NCBI RefSeq assembly: GCF_003865365.1
Contig: NZ_RQVR01000002.1
Span: 282,659-346,658 of the forward strand
Source of the DNA: Flavobacterium macacae
GTDB lineage: Bacteria > Bacteroidota > Bacteroidia > Flavobacteriales > Flavobacteriaceae
Direction of reading: 5' to 3'
DNA: 64,000 nucleotides
Shown piece after piece: positions 1 to 7,940 of the stretch (positions are counted from its first letter, which is position 1; every line of letters starts with the position of its first letter). The notes below the pieces were generated by a model. It was not told the origin of the DNA and made no database searches. It saw nothing but the letters and a program-made list of their open reading frames with translations. Made by a program: the position numbers and the translations under genes.

Positions 1-513
1 GGCCCGTTGAGCCGATTGCACAAAAGAAATGTGGACAAAAAGTTTGATTTGATGGTGGTTCTTTCTGGTCCAGAACCGCAACGCGGGATGCTTGAGGAAA
101 AATTAAAAAAAGAAATGCCTTTGTACGACGGCAACGTAATTTTCATCAAAGGAAAAATTGAAAATGAGCAAAAAACAGAAGAAATCGGAAACGTAAAATA
201 TTATAATTTTATGACTACCGACGAATTAGAAACTGCTTTTAATGAAAGTGAAATGGTGCTTTGCCGTTCGGGTTACACGACGATCATGGATTTGGCACAA
301 TTGGGCAAAAAAGCTTTTTTTATTCCAACGCCTGGGCAATATGAGCAAGAATATTTGGCTAAAAAACTACAGAAAGAAGGATTGGTTCCGTTTTCAAAAC
401 AAAATGATTTTAAGATTGAAAAACTCAGCCAAATCGATAGCTATAAAGGGTTAAAAAACTTTGGAACCGACATTACGTGGAACAAATTATTTTGTCTTTT
501 CGAGAGTAAATGA
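1..513 (+). CDS. Glycosyltransferase, MurG-like C-terminal part (5' end outside window)
   Basis: The frame is open from base 1, so the start lies upstream of the window and only the C-terminal ~170 residues are present. The segment RSGYTTIMDLAQLGKK followed by a PTPGQYEQEYLA stretch resembles the nucleotide-sugar-binding C-terminal domain of GT28/MurG-type glycosyltransferases (family knowledge). The acceptor and donor cannot be read. The 3' end overlaps the convergent histidine kinase gene by 27 bp, so the two stop regions are shared with no room for a terminator. The in-frame TTG at 7 is very unlikely to be the real start. Confidence 0.7.
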   Translation, partial: GPLSRLHKRNVDKKFDLMVVLSGPEPQRGMLEEKLKKEMPLYDGNVIFIKGKIENEQKTEEIGNVKYYNFMTTDELETAFNESEMVLCRSGYTTIMDLAQLGKKAFFIPTPGQYEQEYLAKKLQKEGLVPFSKQNDFKIEKLSQIDSYKGLKNFGTDITWNKLFCLFESK

Positions 514-1530
514 AAACTCTGAACCTTTGCCTACCTTGCTTTCCACATACAGCTTTTCATCGTGGGCTTCAATAATATGCTTCACGATCGAAAGGCCCAA
601 ACCAGAACCGCCTTCACTTCTGGCGCCACTTTTGTCAATACGGTAAAAACGTTCAAAAAGTCTTGAAATGTGGTGTTTTTCGATGCCACTGCCATTGTCC
701 ATCACTCTCACGATGACTTTGTTGTTGACCAAATCTTCCACGCTGATTTCGGTAGTTCCGTCTTCCTTGCCGTATTTTATAGAGTTTACCACCAGATTGG
801 TGACCACCTGCTGTATTTTTTCTTTATCGCCGTAAACATAGATTGGCTTCAGGTATTTGATGTCAAACATCAGCATAATGTTTTTTTCAGAAGCATTCAT
901 TTCAAGCAAATCGAAAACATTTTGGATTACTTCTAAAATATCAAATCGAGAGTTGACCAAATTCAATTCGCCCGCTTCTAATTTTGTAATCATATCCAAA
1001 TCTTGAACAATGATAATCAATCTTTCCACGCCTTTTTCGGCTCTCTGCAAATATTTTTTTCGAATTGTCTTGTCTTTCATCCCGCCATCTAAAAGCGTTG
1101 AAAGATAGCCTTGAACGGTAAAAAGCGGGGTTTTTAATTCGTGGGAAACGTTTCCGAGGAATTCTCTTCGGTATTCTTCACGAACTTTTAATGTTTCGAT
1201 TTCGAGTTTTTTATCGGTAGCAAATTTTTTCACCTGCTTGGTCAGCGTCGCCATATCAGTGGTGATAGGCTGTGACCTGAAGTTAGTAGATTCCAGGAGC
1301 GAAACATCGTCGTATATTTTTTTTACTCTCCTGTAAATAAATCTTTCGACGCGGTATTGCAATACGAAGAACGAAAAAACGGCAATAGAAATACCAAAAA
1401 TAAGGCAAAATTTCCAGGAAAACGTAAAGAAAAGGCTGGTTAAGCCACCTACTAATCCGGTGGCAAAAAAGGTAATATAAAGCGATGATTTTACCGCAAA
1501 ACGATATGTTTTCTTGAAACTTACAGACAT
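487..1530 (-). CDS. Sensor histidine kinase, PhoR-like
   Basis: A 347-residue membrane sensor kinase. Two hydrophobic segments (about residues 12-33 and 37-58) are followed by a short linker with no visible PAS or large periplasmic domain. The HisKA H-box GNVSHELKTPL places the phospho-accepting His at residue 130. An N-box (VVTNLVVNSIKYG) and the G boxes DNGSGI and GGSGLGLSIVKHI follow. It should autophosphorylate and pass phosphate to the regulator encoded immediately upstream; the two genes overlap by one base (TAATG), so they are one operon. With little outside the membrane, the signal may be sensed in the membrane or through a partner, as in PhoR systems. The assignment as PhoR is inference from architecture and from the Pho-box-like sites nearby. 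Confidence 0.88.
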   Translation of the reverse strand: MSVSFKKTYRFAVKSSLYITFFATGLVGGLTSLFFTFSWKFCLIFGISIAVFSFFVLQYRVERFIYRRVKKIYDDVSLLESTNFRSQPITTDMATLTKQVKKFATDKKLEIETLKVREEYRREFLGNVSHELKTPLFTVQGYLSTLLDGGMKDKTIRKKYLQRAEKGVERLIIIVQDLDMITKLEAGELNLVNSRFDILEVIQNVFDLLEMNASEKNIMLMFDIKYLKPIYVYGDKEKIQQVVTNLVVNSIKYGKEDGTTEISVEDLVNNKVIVRVMDNGSGIEKHHISRLFERFYRIDKSGARSEGGSGLGLSIVKHIIEAHDEKLYVESKVGKGSEFSFTLEKTK

Positions 1531-2213
1531 TAAACTTCTAATTTATAACCAACACCTTTTATGGTTTTAAACAATTCTTCTCCTATTTTTTCTCTTAATT
1601 TTCTGATATGAACGTCAATAGTCCTGCCACCCACGATCACTTCGTTACCCCAAACTTTATCTAAAATCTCTTCTCTTTTGAAAACTTTTCCTGGTTTTGA
1701 AGCCAATAAGTAGAACAATTCAAATTCTTTTCTTGGAAGAATGATCTCTTTTCCGTCTTGGACAATCTTATATTCTTCACGATTTACTTCAATACCGCCC
1801 ACATTCAAAGTCTCTGAATTTTGCTCTTCTTCTTTCAGCCTTCTTAACAATGCTTTTACTTTGCTCACAAGCAATTTTGGCTTGATGGGTTTGGTAATAT
1901 AATCGTCCGCTCCTGCATCAAAACCGGCCACCTGAGAATAATCTTCGCTTCTTGCTGTTAGAAAAGTGATGATGACATTGCTCAATTCTGGTATTTTCCT
2001 GATGTTTTCGCACGCTTCCATTCCGTCCATTTCAGGCATCATTACGTCCATAATAATCAAGTGTGGCAATTCTTTTTTGGCCATTAAAACAGCTTCTTTA
2101 CCGTTACTGGCTGTAGAAATCTGATATCCTTCTTGCGTCAAATTATAACCTACAATTTCGAGGATGTCTTGCTCATCGTCAACCAATAAAATCTTAATGT
2201 CTTTCTTTTTCAT
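1530..2213 (-). CDS. OmpR/PhoB-family response regulator
   Basis: A 227-residue two-domain regulator. The receiver domain (residues 1-120) carries the acidic pair D12-D13, the phosphorylation site D56 (IIMDVMMPEMDG) and a YITKPIKP switch lysine. Residues about 130-227 form the winged-helix Trans_reg_C domain, ending RTIDVHIRKLREKIG and GVGYKLEV. PhoB/OmpR-family proteins bind tandem direct repeats with a ~11-bp period, and two such arrays lie just upstream of the two genes that follow on the plus strand. Co-transcribed with the kinase (one-base overlap). The natural reading is a PhoPR/PhoBR-like pair controlling its divergent neighbours. The intergenic side facing this gene shows no clear array in the reverse orientation. 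Confidence 0.92.
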   Translation of the reverse strand: MKKKDIKILLVDDEQDILEIVGYNLTQEGYQISTASNGKEAVLMAKKELPHLIIMDVMMPEMDGMEACENIRKIPELSNVIITFLTARSEDYSQVAGFDAGADDYITKPIKPKLLVSKVKALLRRLKEEEQNSETLNVGGIEVNREEYKIVQDGKEIILPRKEFELFYLLASKPGKVFKREEILDKVWGNEVIVGGRTIDVHIRKLREKIGEELFKTIKGVGYKLEV

Positions 2214-2296
2214 AATAAGGGAAAAGTTATGCGTTTAGCGGTTGTAAATGTAAATATAAAACAAAACGATTATATGTGTTAACGATAATTTAATCT

Positions 2297-2351
2297 GATA
2301 ACAATTTAGTAAACTTCAAGCAACTAAATAGTAACAAGTGAGTAACACCAC
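2297..2351 (+). promoter_or_regulatory. Array of five 11-bp half-sites (Pho-box-like) before the TonB receptor gene
   Basis: Five consecutive 11-mers start at 2297, 2308, 2319, 2330 and 2341: GATAACAATTT, AGTAAACTTCA, AGCAACTAAAT, AGTAACAAGTG and AGTAACACCAC. The core is AGTAACA with four variable bases between cores. The T of the last core (2343) is exactly 25 bp before the -7 box at 2368. Tandem 7-bp cores with 4-bp spacers are the geometry of PhoB boxes, and TTAACA-like cores are those of Bacillus PhoP boxes. It is probably the binding site of the divergently encoded OmpR/PhoB-type regulator. Confidence 0.75.
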
Positions 2352-2367
2352 CTTTACAGAACAGATG

Positions 2368-2375
2368 TTTCTTTG
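2368..2375 (+). promoter_or_regulatory. -7 box of the TonB receptor gene
   Basis: TTTCTTTG matches the Bacteroidetes -7 consensus TAnnTTTG at all but one informative base, 25 bp after the last half-site. There is no TTG at the usual -33 distance, which fits a promoter that depends on an activator. Transcription would start near 2380, leaving a ~20-nt leader. Confidence 0.6.
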
Positions 2376-2399
2376 CACAAAATTAAAGAACACAACAAC

Positions 2400-5144
2400 A
2401 TGAAAATTAAACTTTTATTCATCACCTTATTGCTTAGCACCCTTGGATTTGCCCAAAGCAAAGGTACAATTTCTGGAGTCATCACAGATAAGGACTTGAA
2501 TAACGAAACACTTCCTTTTGCAACAGTAACTGTCAAAGGAACCACCAACGCCGCCCAAACAGATATTGACGGAAAGTATGCACTTGAAGTAAATCCGGGA
2601 ACGTATGTTTTGGTTTATGGCTTCCTTGGATATGAATCACAAGAAGAAAGAATCACGATTGCTGCCGGAGAGAAAAGAACAATCAACAAGACCTTGACTT
2701 CTGGAAGCGTGACTTTAGAAGATGTGGTGATTGAATCGATCCAAAGCAGACAAAAAGAAACCGCTCTTTTAATGGAACAGCAAAAAGCGGTTGAAATTAA
2801 ACAAAACATCGGAGCTCAAGAATTGTCAAGAAAAGGAATTGGCGATGTGGCAACAGCTGTCGCAAAAACATCTGGAGTTTCTAAACAAGAAGGAAGCAAC
2901 AACGTGTATGTTAGAGGACTTGGCGACAGATACAACTCTACATCGATGAACGGATTGCCAATGCCATCAAATGATCCTGAAAAGAAAAATATTGCTTTAG
3001 GTCTTTTTTCAACTGACATCGTAGAATATATTTCAATTGATAAATCATACAATGCAAAAATGTACGGCGATTTTGCTGGAGGAAATGTAGACATTGTTTC
3101 AAAAGATTACCGCGGAAAAGGGATGCTTGAAATCTCATTAGGTTCAAAAATCAACACGAATGCTGTAAGCAAATCAGATAACTTTTTACTACAACAAGGT
3201 CCGAATAAATCAGGATTTGTAAATTATGGAATTCCGAATAATCCATTAGGAGCTTATAATTATGAAAACAGCTTGAATCCAACAAAAGAAGCTCCGTTTG
3301 GTGGCAACTTTGGAATTAAAGCTGGAAAAAGTTTTGATATAGGTGAAGAAGGGCGTTTGAACTTTTTTGCTACAGCAAGTTTTGACAACGGGTATTCTTA
3401 CAGAGAAGGATTGACAAGATCTATAAATGCTCAAGGCGTTTTCAATAAAGATTTTCACCAAGAAAACTTTACGTATACAACGAATTCAACCGCAATGTTT
3501 AATACCAATTATCGTATAAACAACAATCACAAAATTGGTTACAACCTTTTATATGTTAACTCTTCTGATCAATCAAGAGACACTTATTTTGGTAGTGACC
3601 GTGATTATGACAATGCAAATGCTGACTTGCTTATTCAAAGAGGTACTTTTATGCAAAACTCTGTTTTAATTAATCAACTTTTAGGAAATCACAGAATTAC
3701 TGATAATATTGACCTTGACTGGGGAGTTTCTTATAACACCGTGAAAGGTGATATGCCAGACAGAACTCAAAATAAAATGTTCTACACAAGAGACACTCAA
3801 GATTTTAAACTTGTGGAGAGAACGATCACTGACAACCAAAGGTATTTTCAAAACTTGAAAGAAGACGAAATGGCTGCAAACTTGGCAGTTAGTTACAAAT
3901 TAGCTAAAAATGAAGCTGGTGATTCAAAAGGAAAAATAACTTTAGGATACAACGGAAGATTTAAAAAACGTGATTTCGAAGCCATTCAATTTAACTCAGA
4001 TCTTACAAGCCAAGGACAACAAGTGGTTGTTAATCCAAATAATTTAGATGCTTTTTTCAATCAATCAAATTATCAAAACGGAGAGTTCTTTTCACTTCAA
4101 TCTTTTGCAGGATTAAACCCTCAAACGTATAATGGTGATCAAAAAATTCACGCTGCAATTGGTAGTTTTGAATATAAATTATCAGAAAAATTAAGTGGAG
4201 TTATTGGCTTAAGATATGAAAAAATAGAGCAAACAGTTGACTGGAGAACACAACTTGATGCTGGTGGAGGAACTAATACTTTTAACAGAAATGAATTTTT
4301 ACCAAGTCTTGTGATGAAGTACGAAGTAAATGACAAACAAAATTTACGATTGGCAGCAAGTAAGACCTATACTTTGCCACAATTTAAAGAACGTGCGTAT
4401 TTCATTTATGAAGATGTAATGGAATCAAAAGTTGGAAATGAGTTTTTATATCCTTCTCAAAATTACAACCTTGACTTAAAATGGGAAATGTTTCCTCAAA
4501 ATGATGAACTATTCTCTGTAACCGTTTTTGGAAAATATATCAAAGACCCAATCAATGAAATAATCATCGCTTCTTCAACCAATGACATTTCTTGGGTAAA
4601 CATCGGAGATCAAGGTCACGCTTTTGGAGCTGAATTTGAAGCAAGAAAAAATATTTTTGACTTTGATGGAGAATTAGCAAACAAACTTTCATTTGGTTTA
4701 AACGCTTCTGTCATGAAAACTGACCAAGATATTGACAATGAAAAAATTGCCAAAGAAACACAGGGAAGAAAAGCCAGTAACTTAACTGACACATCATCTG
4801 GATTCACAGGAGCTTCTGATTTAGTTATGAACGCTGATTTGACCTATTCAAAAGAATGGAAAAATGATTCAGGAATTATGGCAACACTTTCTTACACGCA
4901 CAATTCAGACAAACTTTATGCTTTAGGTAATGAAGGAAAAGGAAACTTGGTGGATAAAGCCATTGGTTCACTTGATTTTGTTTTAAAAACAAAATTGAAC
5001 AAAAACTTAGGTATCGATTTTGGAGCAAGAAACATTTTGAATCCAACATTTGAAAGAGTTCAAGAAAATGCTTCAGGCGATGTGAAAGCATTAAGCTATA
5101 AAAGAGGAGTAAATATCGGTTTAGGATTGAACTACAATTTTTAA
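2400..5144 (+). CDS. TonB-dependent outer-membrane receptor (no SusD partner)
   Basis: A 914-residue receptor. The ATG at 2400 is chosen because it begins a clean signal peptide (MKIKLLFITLLLSTLGFAQ); an upstream TTG at 2373 would overlap the promoter. After the signal come a CarboxypepD_reg-like domain (about residues 20-105), a plug domain with the segments NNVYVRGLGDRYNST and YGDFAGGNVDIVSK (about 130-240), and a long beta-barrel ending in an aromatic residue (LNYNF). It should import a substrate across the outer membrane using TonB energy. The next gene is a surface-type lipoprotein rather than a SusD, and both carry the same five-half-site promoter array. The substrate is not visible in the sequence; phosphate or a phosphorylated compound is an inference from the PhoB/PhoR-like neighbours. 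Confidence 0.92.
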   Translation: MKIKLLFITLLLSTLGFAQSKGTISGVITDKDLNNETLPFATVTVKGTTNAAQTDIDGKYALEVNPGTYVLVYGFLGYESQEERITIAAGEKRTINKTLTSGSVTLEDVVIESIQSRQKETALLMEQQKAVEIKQNIGAQELSRKGIGDVATAVAKTSGVSKQEGSNNVYVRGLGDRYNSTSMNGLPMPSNDPEKKNIALGLFSTDIVEYISIDKSYNAKMYGDFAGGNVDIVSKDYRGKGMLEISLGSKINTNAVSKSDNFLLQQGPNKSGFVNYGIPNNPLGAYNYENSLNPTKEAPFGGNFGIKAGKSFDIGEEGRLNFFATASFDNGYSYREGLTRSINAQGVFNKDFHQENFTYTTNSTAMFNTNYRINNNHKIGYNLLYVNSSDQSRDTYFGSDRDYDNANADLLIQRGTFMQNSVLINQLLGNHRITDNIDLDWGVSYNTVKGDMPDRTQNKMFYTRDTQDFKLVERTITDNQRYFQNLKEDEMAANLAVSYKLAKNEAGDSKGKITLGYNGRFKKRDFEAIQFNSDLTSQGQQVVVNPNNLDAFFNQSNYQNGEFFSLQSFAGLNPQTYNGDQKIHAAIGSFEYKLSEKLSGVIGLRYEKIEQTVDWRTQLDAGGGTNTFNRNEFLPSLVMKYEVNDKQNLRLAASKTYTLPQFKERAYFIYEDVMESKVGNEFLYPSQNYNLDLKWEMFPQNDELFSVTVFGKYIKDPINEIIIASSTNDISWVNIGDQGHAFGAEFEARKNIFDFDGELANKLSFGLNASVMKTDQDIDNEKIAKETQGRKASNLTDTSSGFTGASDLVMNADLTYSKEWKNDSGIMATLSYTHNSDKLYALGNEGKGNLVDKAIGSLDFVLKTKLNKNLGIDFGARNILNPTFERVQENASGDVKALSYKRGVNIGLGLNYNF

Positions 5145-5163
5145 TCCATCTTAAAAACATTTA

Positions 5164-5218
5164 CATAACGTTAGGCTAAGAAACAAATAACAAACACATT
5201 ACATCACCTTAACGTTCA
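5164..5218 (+). promoter_or_regulatory. Second array of five 11-bp half-sites, before the lipoprotein gene
   Basis: Five consecutive 11-mers start at 5164, 5175, 5186, 5197 and 5208: CATAACGTTAG, GCTAAGAAACA, AATAACAAACA, CATTACATCAC and CTTAACGTTCA, sharing a T(A/T)AC(A/G) core. The number of repeats, the 11-bp period and the distance of the last core (5210) to the -7 box (5235), 25 bp, are identical to the array before the TonB receptor gene. This points to the same regulator and to a transcript separate from the receptor's. Confidence 0.72.
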
Positions 5219-5234
5219 ATAAGTCATAAGTTCT

Positions 5235-5242
5235 CATTTTTG
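5235..5242 (+). promoter_or_regulatory. -7 box of the lipoprotein gene
   Basis: CATTTTTG matches TAnnTTTG except for its first base. It lies 25 bp after the last half-site core and ~27 bp before the ATG. No -33 TTG element is present, as at the receptor promoter. Confidence 0.55.
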
Positions 5243-5269
5243 CATAAACATAACTAATCAAAAAAAGTA

Positions 5270-6457
5270 ATGAAAAAATCAGTTTCAAAAATTTTCGGTT
5301 TAGCAGCATTATCGCTTGCAACTATTACAACATCTTGCTCTAGCGATGACAACAATGATTCAAACAATAATGGAGGAGGCTCTTCTTTTGTTGTAAACAG
5401 AGATAACCTTCAAGGTGAAATCAATGAAGGTGAAGTAATCCTTGAGTCTGGAACTTACAAACTTACAGGAAAACTTGTTGTAAAAAACAATGCAAAACTA
5501 ACCATCAAACCAGGGGTTAAAATTGAAGCTACTGAATTAGCTCCAAATCAGTTTGAGTCTGTTAGATATATTGCAGTTTCTCAAGGAGGAAAAATTGACG
5601 TTCAAGGTACAGCTTCACAACCAGTTATTATGACTGCTGCTGAAAACAAACCAGGTGCCTGGGGTGGATTAGTATTGTGTGGTAAAGCACCAATCAACAA
5701 AGGAGCAAGTGCTTCTGCTGAAGTTTCTGACTTAACGTATGGTGGTTCCGATGCAAATGATAATTCTGGTTCAATTAAATATTTAAGAATTGAATATTCA
5801 GGATACGCTTACAATTCAGAAAAAGAATTTAACGGACTTTCTTTATTTGGAGTTGGTAAAGGAACTACAGTAGAATATGTACAAGTTTATGAAGGATCTG
5901 ATGACGGATTCGAATGGTTCGGTGGAACTGTAGATGCTAAATATCTTGTTGTTACCAACAAAGATGTAACTAATGTAGCTGATGATTTGTTTGACTGGAC
6001 TGAAGGATGGAATGGTCTTGGTGAAAACTGGTATGGAATCAGAACAAACGCAAGTAACAGAGGTATCGAAGCAGATAATAACTCTAACAACCACTTGGCT
6101 GCTCCAATATCAAACCCAACTATCAAAAACCTTACATTAATTGGTACTAACGCAAGTTCTGAAAACCAAGCTATCAAATTGAGAGTTGGAACTAAAGGAA
6201 ACTTTGACAACGTAGTATTAAAAGGTTTTGCAACTGGTTTTGACATTCAACACGATGAAAGCATTGGATATATTGGAACTGACTTGAAAGCAACTAACGT
6301 TAAATTTGAAGATATTGCTACAAAATCAGTAGGAAAAAACACAGCAGGAACAGCAGTTGATGTAACTGCAGTTTATACTGAAAGCGCAACTGCAACAGGA
6401 GCTGGAAACGGATCTGGAGTTCCAACTTGGACGACTGGATGGACAATAGGTTTATAA
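5270..6457 (+). CDS. Surface-type lipoprotein with beta-helix-like repeats
   Basis: A 395-residue lipoprotein. A type II signal peptide ends in TTSC with the lipid-bearing Cys at residue 23. The following SSDDNND stretch resembles the acidic lipoprotein export signal that sends Flavobacteriia lipoproteins to the cell surface (family knowledge). The mature part has recurring short strands with G, N and V spacing (for example GTYKLTGKLVVKNNAKLTI, GSIKYLRIEYSG, GTTVEYVQVYEGSDDGFEWF) that suggest a right-handed beta-helix like those of polysaccharide- or adhesin-type proteins. No catalytic motif is recognised. It directly follows the TonB receptor, has its own copy of the regulatory array and ends at a strong terminator. 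It may capture ligand for the receptor, as SusD proteins do, but this is inference. Confidence 0.8.
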   Translation: MKKSVSKIFGLAALSLATITTSCSSDDNNDSNNNGGGSSFVVNRDNLQGEINEGEVILESGTYKLTGKLVVKNNAKLTIKPGVKIEATELAPNQFESVRYIAVSQGGKIDVQGTASQPVIMTAAENKPGAWGGLVLCGKAPINKGASASAEVSDLTYGGSDANDNSGSIKYLRIEYSGYAYNSEKEFNGLSLFGVGKGTTVEYVQVYEGSDDGFEWFGGTVDAKYLVVTNKDVTNVADDLFDWTEGWNGLGENWYGIRTNASNRGIEADNNSNNHLAAPISNPTIKNLTLIGTNASSENQAIKLRVGTKGNFDNVVLKGFATGFDIQHDESIGYIGTDLKATNVKFEDIATKSVGKNTAGTAVDVTAVYTESATATGAGNGSGVPTWTTGWTIGL

Positions 6458-6479
6458 TCCTCACAAAAATAGATGACAA

Positions 6480-6510
6480 AATGCCTTTCTTTCTGAAAGG
6501 CATTTTTTTT
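6480..6510 (+). terminator. Rho-independent terminator after the lipoprotein gene
   Basis: A perfect 10-bp stem (AATGCCTTTC/GAAAGGCATT) with a TTTCT loop is followed by a run of T, 23 bp after the stop codon. Confidence 0.88.
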
Positions 6511-6561
6511 GGTACAATAATTGAAATAATTTTTATACATTTATAATACCAAATCTGAGCA

Positions 6562-6903
6562 ATGACAAAAAATTACTTTTATACTATATTTTTCTTCCTC
6601 TTCTTTTTTTCTGCAAGCCTTTCTGCCCAAGAAACAAAGACTTCCGCTAACGGAAAAATGCAGGAAACCACCATTGAAGGATTAAATTTTTACCCAAATC
6701 CTGTAAGCAATGGCAAGATTTTTATTTCTTCAAAATCAGCATTGTCAAAAGAAATTGCGATTTATGACGTTTTAGGAAAAAAAGTTTTACAGGCAACTTT
6801 AGCGTCAAAAGAATTAAATGTTTTTTCACTTTCACCAGGGGTTTACATTATAAAAATTAAGGAAGGCGAAGCAACGGCCACTAGAAAGCTAATTGTCAAA
6901 TAG
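6562..6903 (+). CDS. Small T9SS CTD protein without cargo domain
   Basis: 113 residues. An N-terminal signal peptide (to about residue 22, SLSAQ) and a ~15-residue linker lead straight into a complete type A T9SS sorting domain (about residues 39-113): FYPNPVSNGK, IAIYDVLGKKV, LSPGVYIIKIKEG and RKLIVK. Normally such a CTD sits behind a large enzyme or adhesin; here nothing precedes it. It is closely similar to the CTD of the next gene, which suggests a duplication of that end or loss of a cargo domain. A TACATTTA box at 6536-6543 could be its -7 element. Function unknown; a small anchored or secreted peptide, a decoy or a relic are all possible. Confidence 0.75.
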   Translation: MTKNYFYTIFFFLFFFSASLSAQETKTSANGKMQETTIEGLNFYPNPVSNGKIFISSKSALSKEIAIYDVLGKKVLQATLASKELNVFSLSPGVYIIKIKEGEATATRKLIVK

Positions 6904-6954
6904 TTGCGAAACTGACAAAATTTCAGATTTAACCTAAAATTTACACAATAATTT

Positions 6955-6983
6955 TTGCTTGACATAAATTGTTTCTATCTTTG
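6955..6983 (+). promoter_or_regulatory. Consensus promoter of the 7018 gene
   Basis: TTG at 6955-6957 and TATCTTTG at 6976-6983 are separated by 18 bp, a near-perfect -33/-7 Bacteroidetes promoter. The ATG follows 34 bp after the -7 box. Confidence 0.78.
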
Positions 6984-7017
6984 CACTATATTTTTATAAC
7001 AAAAAACAAATTAGAAT

Positions 7018-7863
7018 ATGAAAAAACTTTACACTTTATTATCTGTTTTTGTATTAGCAATCACTGCAAGTGCTCAAACAACAATCTCACAATGGAATTT
7101 TGACGGAGCTACACCTGCCGCAGCGATGTTACCTTCTACTGGAAGCGGAACATTTACAACAATTGGTGGAGTTGAAGATAATCTTACAAGTGGTGCAATG
7201 CCTGCTGGTAACCCTTCTACTGGAAAAGCTTACAGTATCAAAACCTTTCCTGAAGCTGGAGCTGCTTCTGGAACTGCAGGTTTTCAATTTAATGTAAGTA
7301 CAGCTGGATATTCAAATATCTCAATTACTTTTGACCCAAGAAGCTCTAACACAGGTTCTAAATGGCAACAGTTTGAATATTCAATAAATGGGACTGCTTG
7401 GGTAGTTTTAAGTAACAATAATGGAGCTTTAGCTAATGATTTTGCTAACCCAGTAAGCTTAACACTTCCTGCTACTGCAAATAATAATGCAAATTTTAAA
7501 TTTAGAATTGTTTCAATTTTCGCTCCTTCAACTTCTGATTATGCTCCAGTTGGAACATCTTATGGAACTGGTGGCGCTTGGAGAATTGATAACTTTACTG
7601 TAACTGGCTCAACACTTTCTGTTAAAGAAAACGCTATCGCAGGTTTAAGCATCTATCCAAACCCAGTAACAAACGGAAAATTCTCTATTACAACTGATGC
7701 TAATGCTGAGAAATCAGTAGTTATCTTTGACGTATTAGGAAAACAAGTAGTAAAAACTATTGCTACTGAAACTGTAAACGTTTCAAACCTTAACGCTGGT
7801 GTTTACATCGTAAAAATCACTGAAGAAGGTAAAACAGCAACAAGAAAATTAGTTATCAAATAA
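7018..7863 (+). CDS. T9SS type A sorting-domain protein, secreted
   Basis: 281 residues. A signal peptide (to about residue 19, ITASAQ) is followed by a ~185-residue beta-rich domain starting TTISQWNFDG, with the segments ISITFDPRSSNTGSKWQ and GGAWRIDNFTV. This pattern is common in secreted Bacteroidetes proteins with jelly-roll-like or choice-of-anchor folds. The last ~75 residues are a T9SS CTD (IYPNPVTNGKFSI, VVIFDVLGKQVV, LNAGVYIVKIT, TRKLVIK), so the protein should cross the outer membrane by the type IX system and be released or attached to the surface. No catalytic residues are recognised. It has its own strong promoter and a terminator immediately downstream. Confidence 0.82.
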   Translation: MKKLYTLLSVFVLAITASAQTTISQWNFDGATPAAAMLPSTGSGTFTTIGGVEDNLTSGAMPAGNPSTGKAYSIKTFPEAGAASGTAGFQFNVSTAGYSNISITFDPRSSNTGSKWQQFEYSINGTAWVVLSNNNGALANDFANPVSLTLPATANNNANFKFRIVSIFAPSTSDYAPVGTSYGTGGAWRIDNFTVTGSTLSVKENAIAGLSIYPNPVTNGKFSITTDANAEKSVVIFDVLGKQVVKTIATETVNVSNLNAGVYIVKITEEGKTATRKLVIK

Positions 7864-7882
7864 TTAGTTTCAAAATATTTTC

Positions 7883-7910
7883 AAAAGCTCCAATTCGTTG
7901 GAGCTTTTTT
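7883..7910 (+). terminator. Terminator with UUCG loop
   Basis: AAAAGCTCCAA/TTGGAGCTTTT forms an 11-bp stem closed by a TTCG tetraloop and followed by T residues, 20 bp after the stop of the T9SS protein gene. Confidence 0.88.
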
Positions 7911-7940
7911 ATTTTATACCTTTACCAAAAATTAGTTCCC

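Noticed and set aside
2214..2299. Autoregulatory half-site array of the response regulator gene
   Set aside because: Isolated TTAACA and TTTACA words occur on the minus strand, but not at an 11-bp period, so I do not claim autoregulation.
2400..6457. SusC/SusD polysaccharide utilisation pair
   Set aside because: The lipoprotein lacks the helical SusD pattern and looks like a beta-helix; no glycoside hydrolase lies nearby.
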